From Patescibacteria group bacterium (lineage in GTDB: Bacteria; Patescibacteriota; Dojkabacteria; SC72; T1SED10-24), in the NCBI GenBank assembly GCA_007136035.1, contig SLHS01000096.1, positions 1 to 5,037 of the forward strand: 5,037 nucleotides of DNA, in the 5' to 3' direction. A model generated the notes under the pieces. It was given only the letters and a program-made list of their open reading frames with translations. It did no database searches and was not told the DNA's origin. Positions within the stretch are counted from its first letter, which is position 1; the number at the start of each line of letters is the position of its first letter. Both the position numbers and the translations under genes were made by a program. Positions 1 to 5,037 of the stretch are shown piece by piece.

Positions 1-167
1 CTTAAAAAAACCTTTTGCACAAAAGACTCTGATAAATCCGTACGTAAGATAAAATAGTTCTCTTTATCTAAAACATTATATTGAGAGCCTAAAATATTCT
101 TACAAGCACTCTTTAGCTCAACTAAAGAGAGTCTTTTTAAACGTCCAGGTACAAAAAAATACTCCAT
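1..167 (-). CDS. N-terminal fragment of a probable Trm11-like RNA methyltransferase (3'-partial)
   Basis: An open frame starts at ATG 165-167, eight bases after the rplU stop, and runs off the left edge after 55 codons without a stop. The upstream in-frame stop (TAG at 183-185) leaves this as the only ATG start; there is no Shine-Dalgarno sequence. The product begins MEYFFVPGRLKRLSLVELK. That resembles the 'YFFiLGr.peLSlaEl' N-terminal motif I associate with Trm11-type proteins, in which an N-terminal ferredoxin-like/THUMP region precedes an AdoMet-dependent methyltransferase domain acting on tRNA guanosine. The rest of the fragment (SQYNVLDKENYFILRTDL) fits the following strands of such a domain. 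The catalytic domain is outside the window, so the function is an inference from a short motif. The coding frame itself is supported by its tight spacing in the operon. Confidence 0.5.
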   Translation of the reverse strand, partial: MEYFFVPGRLKRLSLVELKSACKNILGSQYNVLDKENYFILRTDLSESFVQKVFL

Positions 168-175
168 ATGGGAAA

Positions 176-514
176 TTATACACTAATCTTTTCGATTAAT
201 AATCTGGTAACTTTAGCTCTATGACCATAATTTTTCCTGTATCTTGATTTTGCTTTGAAAATCAAGCCTCTAATCTTCTCTCCTTTTTTTTGGGAATCTA
301 TTTTTGCCTTTACCTTAGCTTTTTCAACATAAGGTTTACCTATATGTGTGTTCTTACCATCTTCCACCAAAAGAACCTTATCCATCTCAATACTATCTCC
401 CTTTTCACCTTCCATGTAATCTACTTCATATTTTTTACCTTCAAAAACCTGTAACTGGCTTCCAGAGATTTCAATAATTGCAAATTTTGGATTTTCTGTT
501 TTTTCCTTTTTCAT
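176..514 (-). CDS. rplU: 50S ribosomal protein bL21
   Basis: bL21 is a small beta-barrel protein of the large ribosomal subunit that binds 23S rRNA. The 112-residue product aligns along its length with the family: the N-terminal strand FAIIEISGSQLQVFEG (11-26), EGEKGDSIEMDKVLLV (35-50), GKPYVEKAKV (59-68), and the basic RNA-binding C-terminal part around FKAKSRYRKNYGHR (86-99). It has about 9 extra lysine- and glutamate-rich residues before the usual start of the fold. No closer ATG is available, so ATG at 514 is kept; no Shine-Dalgarno sequence is seen. The commonly conserved GGKQYKV near the N-terminus appears here as SGSQLQV. The gene starts 11 bp after the SEDS gene and is not followed by rpmA (bL27), its usual partner. 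Confidence 0.96.
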   Translation of the reverse strand: MKKEKTENPKFAIIEISGSQLQVFEGKKYEVDYMEGEKGDSIEMDKVLLVEDGKNTHIGKPYVEKAKVKAKIDSQKKGEKIRGLIFKAKSRYRKNYGHRAKVTRLLIEKISV

Positions 515-525
515 AAGCGAAGATT

Positions 526-1821
526 TTAAATCAAAGCCTCATCATTGTCAATATGAGAATACTGCACATCTCGATACTTATCAACATTATTCGATATTAT
601 ACTCTGAACCAAACCTAAAGAAAAGAAAAAGAAGAATATACTAGTACCACCAATGCTCATAAGAGGCAGAGGAATACCCGTTGCAGGTACAATACCTGTA
701 TTAGTACCAACATTTATAAAAACTTCAAGAAAAATTTTAATCGCAATACCTGTCAAAATGATAAATTCGAAATCCATACTTAAACTTTTTAGTGCATAAA
801 ACAATATTGTAAAGATTAAAATTGAATAGAGTATAATCAACGAGAAACTTCCTACAAGACCGAATTCTTCTGAAAATGCTGCAAATATAAAGTCCGTTTG
901 ATATTCAGGTAAAAATTGTAACTTACTTTGTGTGCCAAAACCCCAACCTTTACCAAAAATCTGTCCTGAGCCAATTGCAACTCTAGACTGGTCAACATTA
1001 AAACCCAAATCTTGGGAAGTCTCTACTGGATTAAAAAATGCATTAATCCTTTCCTTTTGGTAATCTAAAAGAATTGAATTCCAAGTTATCGATGAAAAGA
1101 AACCAATCAATAAACCTACAGCTAGACAAACAAACAACATCTTACGCCAATGTTCCCTAGCATAGTAAATAAAAACCGTTATTGTAATTAATGCTGCAAA
1201 GGAAATAAAAGCATAGATATAACTACCTAGAAAGATTGCTAAAATAGTACTACCTGAGAAAAAAAGTGTTAGCAAAAACAGAGAATTTCTTAATTGGTTT
1301 TTCATTATACTAAAAACTAACAGCCCCCAAAGCAAAAATAGTATGAAAGACATGCTTCCATGCGGTTGTACATATACTATCGCTATAATTGGCAATAGCA
1401 ATAAAAAAGTAATTAAGAACAAAATATGTTCACTCACTCTGTTTCTTAGGCTAAAAATGCAACCCGTAAATAATATTATTGTTACTTTAGCCATTTCAGA
1501 GGGTTGAAATTGAAACTCACCAAAAATTAACCATCTTTGGGTATTATTTATTACTGGCCCCCATAGTATTGTTGCAAGTAATAACCCTATTGTTAAAATA
1601 TAAATTAGTACATTAAATTGCTTAAATTTTAAAACAGAGTAATTTACTCTTGAAAGGGAAATATACACAACCCAACCCAGGACTACAAACATAAGATGCT
1701 TGATAAAAAGGTCTGAAATTTCCACACTCCCATCAGGCTGTATACTTAATGAAAGTACATTGAAGAGGCTAAGTATTGAGAGCACAATTAGACAAAAAGT
1801 TATGAGCCATACATGTCTCAT
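526..1821 (-). CDS. rodA: SEDS-family peptidoglycan glycosyltransferase, RodA-like (RodA/FtsW/SpoVE)
   Basis: SEDS proteins are polytopic membrane enzymes that polymerise lipid II into glycan strands, working with a class B PBP. The 431-residue product has about ten hydrophobic segments, a long extracytoplasmic loop at about 248-312 and a hydrophilic tail (412-431). Family motifs are NTQRWL (93-98), FQFQPSEMAK (103-112), QSRVAIGSG (278-286), GKGWGFGTQS (290-299), FLPEYQTDFIF (303-313), SEEFG (317-321) and GIPLPLMSIGG (382-391). D310 in the TDF motif corresponds to the conserved catalytic aspartate of the family. RWL..G.F.FQPSE and GTQS.L.FLPE are closer to RodA than to FtsW, but the location immediately after ftsZ would suit FtsW. 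The family is certain; the paralogue is not. The usual PDLGT loop reads QPHGSMS (152-158). No partner PBP gene is in the window. Confidence 0.93.
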   Translation of the reverse strand: MRHVWLITFCLIVLSILSLFNVLSLSIQPDGSVEISDLFIKHLMFVVLGWVVYISLSRVNYSVLKFKQFNVLIYILTIGLLLATILWGPVINNTQRWLIFGEFQFQPSEMAKVTIILFTGCIFSLRNRVSEHILFLITFLLLLPIIAIVYVQPHGSMSFILFLLWGLLVFSIMKNQLRNSLFLLTLFFSGSTILAIFLGSYIYAFISFAALITITVFIYYAREHWRKMLFVCLAVGLLIGFFSSITWNSILLDYQKERINAFFNPVETSQDLGFNVDQSRVAIGSGQIFGKGWGFGTQSKLQFLPEYQTDFIFAAFSEEFGLVGSFSLIILYSILIFTILFYALKSLSMDFEFIILTGIAIKIFLEVFINVGTNTGIVPATGIPLPLMSIGGTSIFFFFFSLGLVQSIISNNVDKYRDVQYSHIDNDEALI

Positions 1822-1822
1822 G

Positions 1823-3046
1823 CTACTTCTTCCTCATAAAGGCTGGTACTTCTAAATCATCGTCATCTAAATCATCCATATCTAGTGGTTTTTGTGGTTC
1901 CTTTTCTTCTTTCTTCTCTTCAACCATTTTCTCATCTTCTCCCCCTTCATCTTCTTCCCCCTCTTTATTGTCTTCATTTTCTGCTTCTGTTTTTTCACTC
2001 TCTATGATATCATCCTCAACTTCATCTTGGAGAACATCATCCACTACTTCCTGTTTTGTAGAAATTGTAGAGGCAGAGTAGCCCATCTTTTGAGTACCAT
2101 CAAAGCCTGTTGCTATAATTGTGATTACTATTTCATCTTCCAAATTTTCATCTATTGAAGCACCAAATATTATATTAGCATTTGGGTCCACAGCTTCCTG
2201 AATTAACTGTGCCGCAAGATCAACTTCCTTCATAGATAAATCTAAACCCCCAAGAACATTAAATAGAACTCCCTTAGCACCCTCAATAGAAAGATCTAGC
2301 AAAGGACTATTTGTGGCCATTCTCGCAGCTATTTCAGCTCTGTTTTCACCTGATGCTCTTCCAATACCCATTAATGAAGAACCTGCATCGGTCATTATTG
2401 ACTTGATATCAGCAAAATCCACATTAATAAATCCAGACTTTGTTATTAAACCAGCAATACTCTTAACACCTTCGGCAAGGACGTTGTCTACTTTTTTCAT
2501 AGCTTCTATAAAAGAGATATCCTCATCAACAATCTCCAAAAGCCTTTGATTGGGGACGATTATAAGAGTATCCACCTTGTCTTTAAGCTCAGCAATACCT
2601 TGTTCCGCAATCTCTTGCCTGTGTTTTCCTTCAAAATCAAAAGGCTTGGTAACAACTGCAACCGTCAGTGCTCCTAAATTCCTTGCAATACCTGCTACTA
2701 TTGGAGCTGCACCAGTTCCTGTACCTCCACCCATACCAGCAGTTACAAAGACCATGTCAGCTCCAGTTAGATGTTCTGTAATCTCATCTACTGTTTCATC
2801 GGCTGCTTTAGCACCAAGATTATAATCACCACCCACACCAAGTCCTCGAGTTAAATCATTACCTAGTTGAAGTGTTGTTGGCGCTAAACAATTTTTTAAA
2901 GACTGGGCATCCGTATTAAAACCCATAAATTCTACCCCCTCTATTCCATATTCAGAAATCATTGTATTTATGGCATTACTACCACCCCCACCAACACCAA
3001 TAACTTTTATTTTTGCTACGGGATCTGTATTTGTGACAACAGGCAT
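1823..3046 (-). CDS. ftsZ: Cell division protein FtsZ (tubulin-like GTPase)
   Basis: FtsZ is the bacterial tubulin homologue; it polymerises with GTP into the Z-ring at midcell. The 407-residue protein has all key elements: IGVGGGGSNAI (16-26), NTDAQSL (44-50), the tubulin signature GGGTGTG (106-112), the FDFEGKHR segment (136-143), and the synergy loop NVDFADIKSIM (208-218) with the two acidic residues (D210, D213) that complete the neighbouring subunit's GTPase site. The globular core ends near residue 325. It is followed by a disordered linker of about 70 residues, very rich in Glu, Asp and Lys, and by a conserved C-terminal peptide LEVPAFMRKK (398-407) that should bind FtsA. ATG at 3046 gives a short usual N-terminus; no Shine-Dalgarno sequence is visible upstream. 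The TAG stop is separated by one base from the next start codon. Confidence 0.99.
   Translation of the reverse strand: MPVVTNTDPVAKIKVIGVGGGGSNAINTMISEYGIEGVEFMGFNTDAQSLKNCLAPTTLQLGNDLTRGLGVGGDYNLGAKAADETVDEITEHLTGADMVFVTAGMGGGTGTGAAPIVAGIARNLGALTVAVVTKPFDFEGKHRQEIAEQGIAELKDKVDTLIIVPNQRLLEIVDEDISFIEAMKKVDNVLAEGVKSIAGLITKSGFINVDFADIKSIMTDAGSSLMGIGRASGENRAEIAARMATNSPLLDLSIEGAKGVLFNVLGGLDLSMKEVDLAAQLIQEAVDPNANIIFGASIDENLEDEIVITIIATGFDGTQKMGYSASTISTKQEVVDDVLQDEVEDDIIESEKTEAENEDNKEGEEDEGGEDEKMVEEKKEEKEPQKPLDMDDLDDDDLEVPAFMRKK
1832..1835 (-). promoter_or_regulatory. Shine-Dalgarno GAGG for the SEDS gene, embedded in the last codons of ftsZ
   Basis: On the minus strand the last ftsZ codons read ATG AGG AAG AAG TAG, then C, then the ATG of the next gene. 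GAGG/AGGA lies about 9-10 nt before that ATG, a workable spacing. It is the only start in the window with a recognisable Shine-Dalgarno sequence. Because it sits inside ftsZ and the stop and start are 1 bp apart, translation of the two genes is probably coupled. Confidence 0.5.
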
Positions 3047-3068
3047 TTTCTAAAATATTTAAATTAAA

Positions 3069-4376
3069 TTAAGGTTTTAAAGATTTAACCCAATCAAGAA
3101 ATTTCTGAAAAAATCCTCCAATATTTGCTTTACTTGTGCTTTTTTCTCTTGTACTAACCTCAGCATCTTCATCCAAAGCATGTTTTATCAAACCCTGAAC
3201 TGCAGCATTAGATGGATCTGTTATCTCGTCAACCATACCACTCAAACCAGAAGGATAACCAACACGAGATGCAACTCCAAAAACGGATTGAGAAACTTTG
3301 GTTATATCCTTGAGTAATGCTGTCCCTCCCGTTATTACTACACCTGAGGGCATAGCAATATCATAACCTGCTTTAGATACAGTATCCTTAACCATTTCGA
3401 AAAGCTCTTCCAACCTAGCTTCAATTATTTGTTTTATCAAATTTTTTGAAACAACTTTATTCCCAGAAATACCTATTACAGAAAGATCAACTTCATCATC
3501 TACTTTCTTTTTACTTTTCTTTTCATCTTGAGAATTATATATTAATCTTGGCTTTTTTCTTCTTTGCTCGACCTGAGCGTCTTCTTTAGCAAATAATTTA
3601 TCCAAATTTAATTTTACTTTTTCAGCATCTTCAAGAGATAACTGCAAACCTATCGCCAAATCACTTGTAATATTTACTCCTCCTAAAGGCACACAACCGC
3701 TAAATATAACTGAACCTTCTTCAAATATAGAAATACTGGTTGTGCCGGCACCAATATCCAACAAAGTTACACCTAACTCCCTTTCAGTATCCGTAAGAAC
3801 TGAAAGTGAAGAAGCCCAGCCAGTAAAAACAACATCTACTATGTTAAGACCCAAATGTTCAACACATTTTCTTAAGTTGAGCCAAGAAGAAGTAGGAGCT
3901 GTAATTATGTGTGTCTCGACCTCCAAGCGAGTTCCTGTCATACCAAGAGGATATTTAATACCTCCCTGCTTATCTACTATAAATTCCCTTGGAATTATAT
4001 GAATGGGATTTAAATTTTCTGGTAAAGCTAAAGTCCTAGCATTTTCAATAGCACGAAGAGTATCTTCCATCGTAATTTCCGCGCCAGAGACAGCAACAAC
4101 ACCTTTGTTATTTATACTGTTCATCTGCTCCCCATTAATTGTCAAAAAAACATCCGAAACTGTTATACCAGCCATCCTTTCAGCTGCATTTATACTTTCT
4201 GAAATTGAATTTGTAGCATCATCTATATTGACAACCACACCCTTTTTGATACCAATACTGTCATGAGTATATACACCTATAACTGAGGAACGTCCTTCGG
4301 AATCATCTACGGAGGCAATCACTGTAGTAACTTTGCTCGTACCAACATCAATCGCAGTAATTATTCTTTTAGCCAT
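3069..4376 (-). CDS. ftsA: Cell division protein FtsA (actin-like membrane anchor of FtsZ)
   Basis: FtsA is an actin/HSP70-superfamily ATP-binding protein that tethers FtsZ filaments to the inner face of the membrane and helps recruit later divisome proteins. The 435-residue product has the expected order: phosphate-1 loop IDVGTSK (9-15), the FtsA-specific 1C subdomain at roughly 84-160 (including HIIPREFIVD at 126-135), phosphate-2 loop LLDIGAGTTS (205-214), and the adenosine-binding strand-loop GVVITGGTALL (345-355). The C-terminus (420-435, GFFQKFLDWVKSLK) reads as an amphipathic membrane-targeting helix after a polar linker at about 401-419. A lysine-rich charged stretch at about 262-297, before the KNLIKQIIEARLEEL helix, is longer than I expect from well-studied FtsA proteins. 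ATG at 4376 is 10 codons before the conserved Asp. No Shine-Dalgarno sequence is evident. ftsZ follows after 22 bp. Confidence 0.97.
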   Translation of the reverse strand: MAKRIITAIDVGTSKVTTVIASVDDSEGRSSVIGVYTHDSIGIKKGVVVNIDDATNSISESINAAERMAGITVSDVFLTINGEQMNSINNKGVVAVSGAEITMEDTLRAIENARTLALPENLNPIHIIPREFIVDKQGGIKYPLGMTGTRLEVETHIITAPTSSWLNLRKCVEHLGLNIVDVVFTGWASSLSVLTDTERELGVTLLDIGAGTTSISIFEEGSVIFSGCVPLGGVNITSDLAIGLQLSLEDAEKVKLNLDKLFAKEDAQVEQRRKKPRLIYNSQDEKKSKKKVDDEVDLSVIGISGNKVVSKNLIKQIIEARLEELFEMVKDTVSKAGYDIAMPSGVVITGGTALLKDITKVSQSVFGVASRVGYPSGLSGMVDEITDPSNAAVQGLIKHALDEDAEVSTREKSTSKANIGGFFQKFLDWVKSLKP

Positions 4377-4410
4377 GCTTTAAGAAGATATTAAGATTAA
4401 TTCGCAAACT

Positions 4411-4439
4411 GTTATATACCAAATATATACAAATTTAAA
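4411..4439 (-). promoter_or_regulatory. Candidate sigma70-type promoter in the ftsQ-ftsA gap
   Basis: On the minus strand the 89-bp gap contains TTTAAA (4439-4434), a 17-nt spacer and TATAAC (4416-4411). These match the -35 and -10 consensus at 4 of 6 and 5 of 6 positions. A second overlapping choice is TTGCAT (4450-4445), 17 nt, TATATT (4427-4422), at 3 of 6 and 5 of 6. This is the only non-coding gap in the window longer than about 25 bp, so an internal promoter for ftsA-ftsZ is plausible. The gap is so AT-rich that chance matches are expected; the call rests on spacing and location only. Confidence 0.35.
4413..4430. repeat. Short direct repeat TATATAC, 11 bp apart
   Basis: TATATAC occurs on the plus strand at 4413-4419 and again at 4424-4430, so the two copies start 11 bp apart, about one helical turn. 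The repeat overlaps the candidate -10 elements of the putative ftsA promoter. It could be a pair of regulator half-sites or just two alternative AT-rich -10 regions. Two 7-mers in AT-rich DNA are weak evidence. Confidence 0.25.
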
Positions 4440-4465
4440 GATTCATGCAAGCCTTTTATTCTTTC

Positions 4466-5037
4466 TTACCTTAACACAGGTCTCTCATATCTCATATCAA
4501 TAGTTTCAAACGACATGTTATCATAATCTATCTTTTTTTTCACGATGATAAATCTTTTGAGTTGCTTTTCAATATCATTGGCAAAAGAGAAAATAAATGT
4601 ACGCTCATCTCGAAGCATAAATTCTGCTACCTGATGGCTAATTTCCACGCTCTTAACACTGTAACCATAGTAGTTTAAAACTTGGATAATTTCAAAAATT
4701 TTTTCAGCATTGTAAAAATTAGACTGTTGGTTTAACTCAAAATCAATATTGTTTAAATCAAAACCAAAAACCTCCTTAACAGAGTAATTTGTTTTTAAAT
4801 CACTACATTCTTCATGAGCAAGTACAAAACCTAGCTTATCGAGCAAAAAACAACCATCTTGATTATTAACAACAAAATAGGGGACCTTTTCTCTAACATG
4901 AATTATCACCCTGTCTGGGAAAACTTTTTCCGTATAGATATTTTTAATAAAGGGATACTTTTGAATCGCTTCTTTTCTCAAGTTAGACAATTCCGTTAAA
5001 AAGAAATTTTCGTTTTTCAAAACCTTAAAATCTTCCA
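4466..5037 (-). CDS. ftsQ: FtsQ/DivIB cell division protein, 5'-partial (N-terminus beyond the window)
   Basis: FtsQ is a bitopic membrane protein that joins FtsB/FtsL and links the cytoplasmic ring to septal wall synthesis. The reading frame is open to the right edge, with 189 full codons visible. A TTG lies at 5018-5020, but codons upstream of it (E-D-F-K-V) continue the domain, so I do not take it as the start. The cytoplasmic tail and transmembrane helix must lie outside the window. What is visible begins in the POTRA domain: a conserved FPDRVIIHVREKVP segment at about residues 39-52 of the fragment, then LLDKLGFVLA (about 64-73), matching the family's 'lvD..G.v' strand. The C-terminus, ETIDMRYERPVLR, matches the 'iDlR..~.vvvr' ending typical of FtsQ. 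Position directly before ftsA-ftsZ supports the call. The sequence is divergent, as is usual for this family. Confidence 0.88.
   Translation of the reverse strand, partial: EDFKVLKNENFFLTELSNLRKEAIQKYPFIKNIYTEKVFPDRVIIHVREKVPYFVVNNQDGCFLLDKLGFVLAHEECSDLKTNYSVKEVFGFDLNNIDFELNQQSNFYNAEKIFEIIQVLNYYGYSVKSVEISHQVAEFMLRDERTFIFSFANDIEKQLKRFIIVKKKIDYDNMSFETIDMRYERPVLR

Noticed and set aside
168..175. Terminator between rplU and the next gene
   Set aside because: The gap is only 8 bp and contains no hairpin with a T-run; read-through is more likely.
1892..2158. Plus-strand open frame with a Phe-rich, membrane-like translation
   Set aside because: It is the antisense of the Glu/Asp/Lys-rich FtsZ linker: GAA/GAG/AAA codons read backward give Phe, Leu and Ile. 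The real gene on the minus strand is certain.
2313..2825. Two adjacent plus-strand open frames opposite the FtsZ core
   Set aside because: They lie fully inside ftsZ on the opposite strand, have low-complexity Ser/Ala/Pro/Ile translations and match no family I recognise.
3742..4266. Two adjacent plus-strand open frames opposite ftsA
   Set aside because: They are antisense shadows of the conserved FtsA coding sequence, with no independent start signal or recognisable domain.
5018..5020. TTG as the start codon of a short ftsQ
   Set aside because: The frame stays open upstream to the window edge, and the upstream residues continue the POTRA domain. A start here would also remove the transmembrane anchor that FtsQ needs.
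176..5037. Alternative genetic code (TGA read as Gly or Trp), as in some CPR lineages
   Set aside because: All genes read through at expected length with standard codons, conserved glycines use GGN and no in-frame TGA interrupts them. No gene here ends in TGA, but five stops are too few to mean anything.

Overview
This AT-rich window carries one co-directional block of genes, all on the minus strand, so transcription runs from high to low coordinates. In that order it holds the 3' part of ftsQ (open at the right edge), ftsA, ftsZ, a RodA/FtsW-family (SEDS) gene, rplU (ribosomal protein bL21), and the 5' end of a further gene that runs off the left edge and looks like the N-terminus of a Trm11-like RNA methyltransferase. 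The core is the conserved ftsQ-ftsA-ftsZ end of the bacterial division/cell-wall (dcw) cluster. No mobile element, CRISPR array, tRNA or rRNA was seen.

Layout: ftsQ (right edge to 4466), an 89-bp AT-rich gap that may hold an internal promoter, ftsA (4376-3069), a 22-bp gap, ftsZ (3046-1823), a 1-bp gap, the SEDS gene (1821-526), an 11-bp gap, rplU (514-176), an 8-bp gap, and the partial gene (167-1). No terminator-like hairpin with a T-run was seen between any of these genes. From ftsA onward they are probably one operon.

How the genes work together: FtsZ forms the cytokinetic ring. FtsA is the actin-like anchor that should bind the FtsZ C-terminal peptide and sit on the membrane through its own C-terminal amphipathic helix. 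FtsQ links the ring to the periplasmic divisome. The SEDS protein is the glycan-strand polymerase. Its motifs are more RodA-like than FtsW-like, although its position right after ftsZ is what one expects of a division enzyme. Tying these genes to rplU and a probable RNA-modification gene would link division to translation in one transcript.

Organism: a bacterium with a peptidoglycan wall, low GC, the standard genetic code (no in-frame TGA; all five visible stops are TAA or TAG) and mostly no Shine-Dalgarno sequences. The compact layout, the lysine-rich insertion in FtsA, and rplU not followed by rpmA suggest a Patescibacteria/CPR-type genome. This is an inference with modest confidence; a low-GC Firmicute-like lineage cannot be excluded. 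The window is mostly ordinary conserved machinery, and I did not find a clearly new system.
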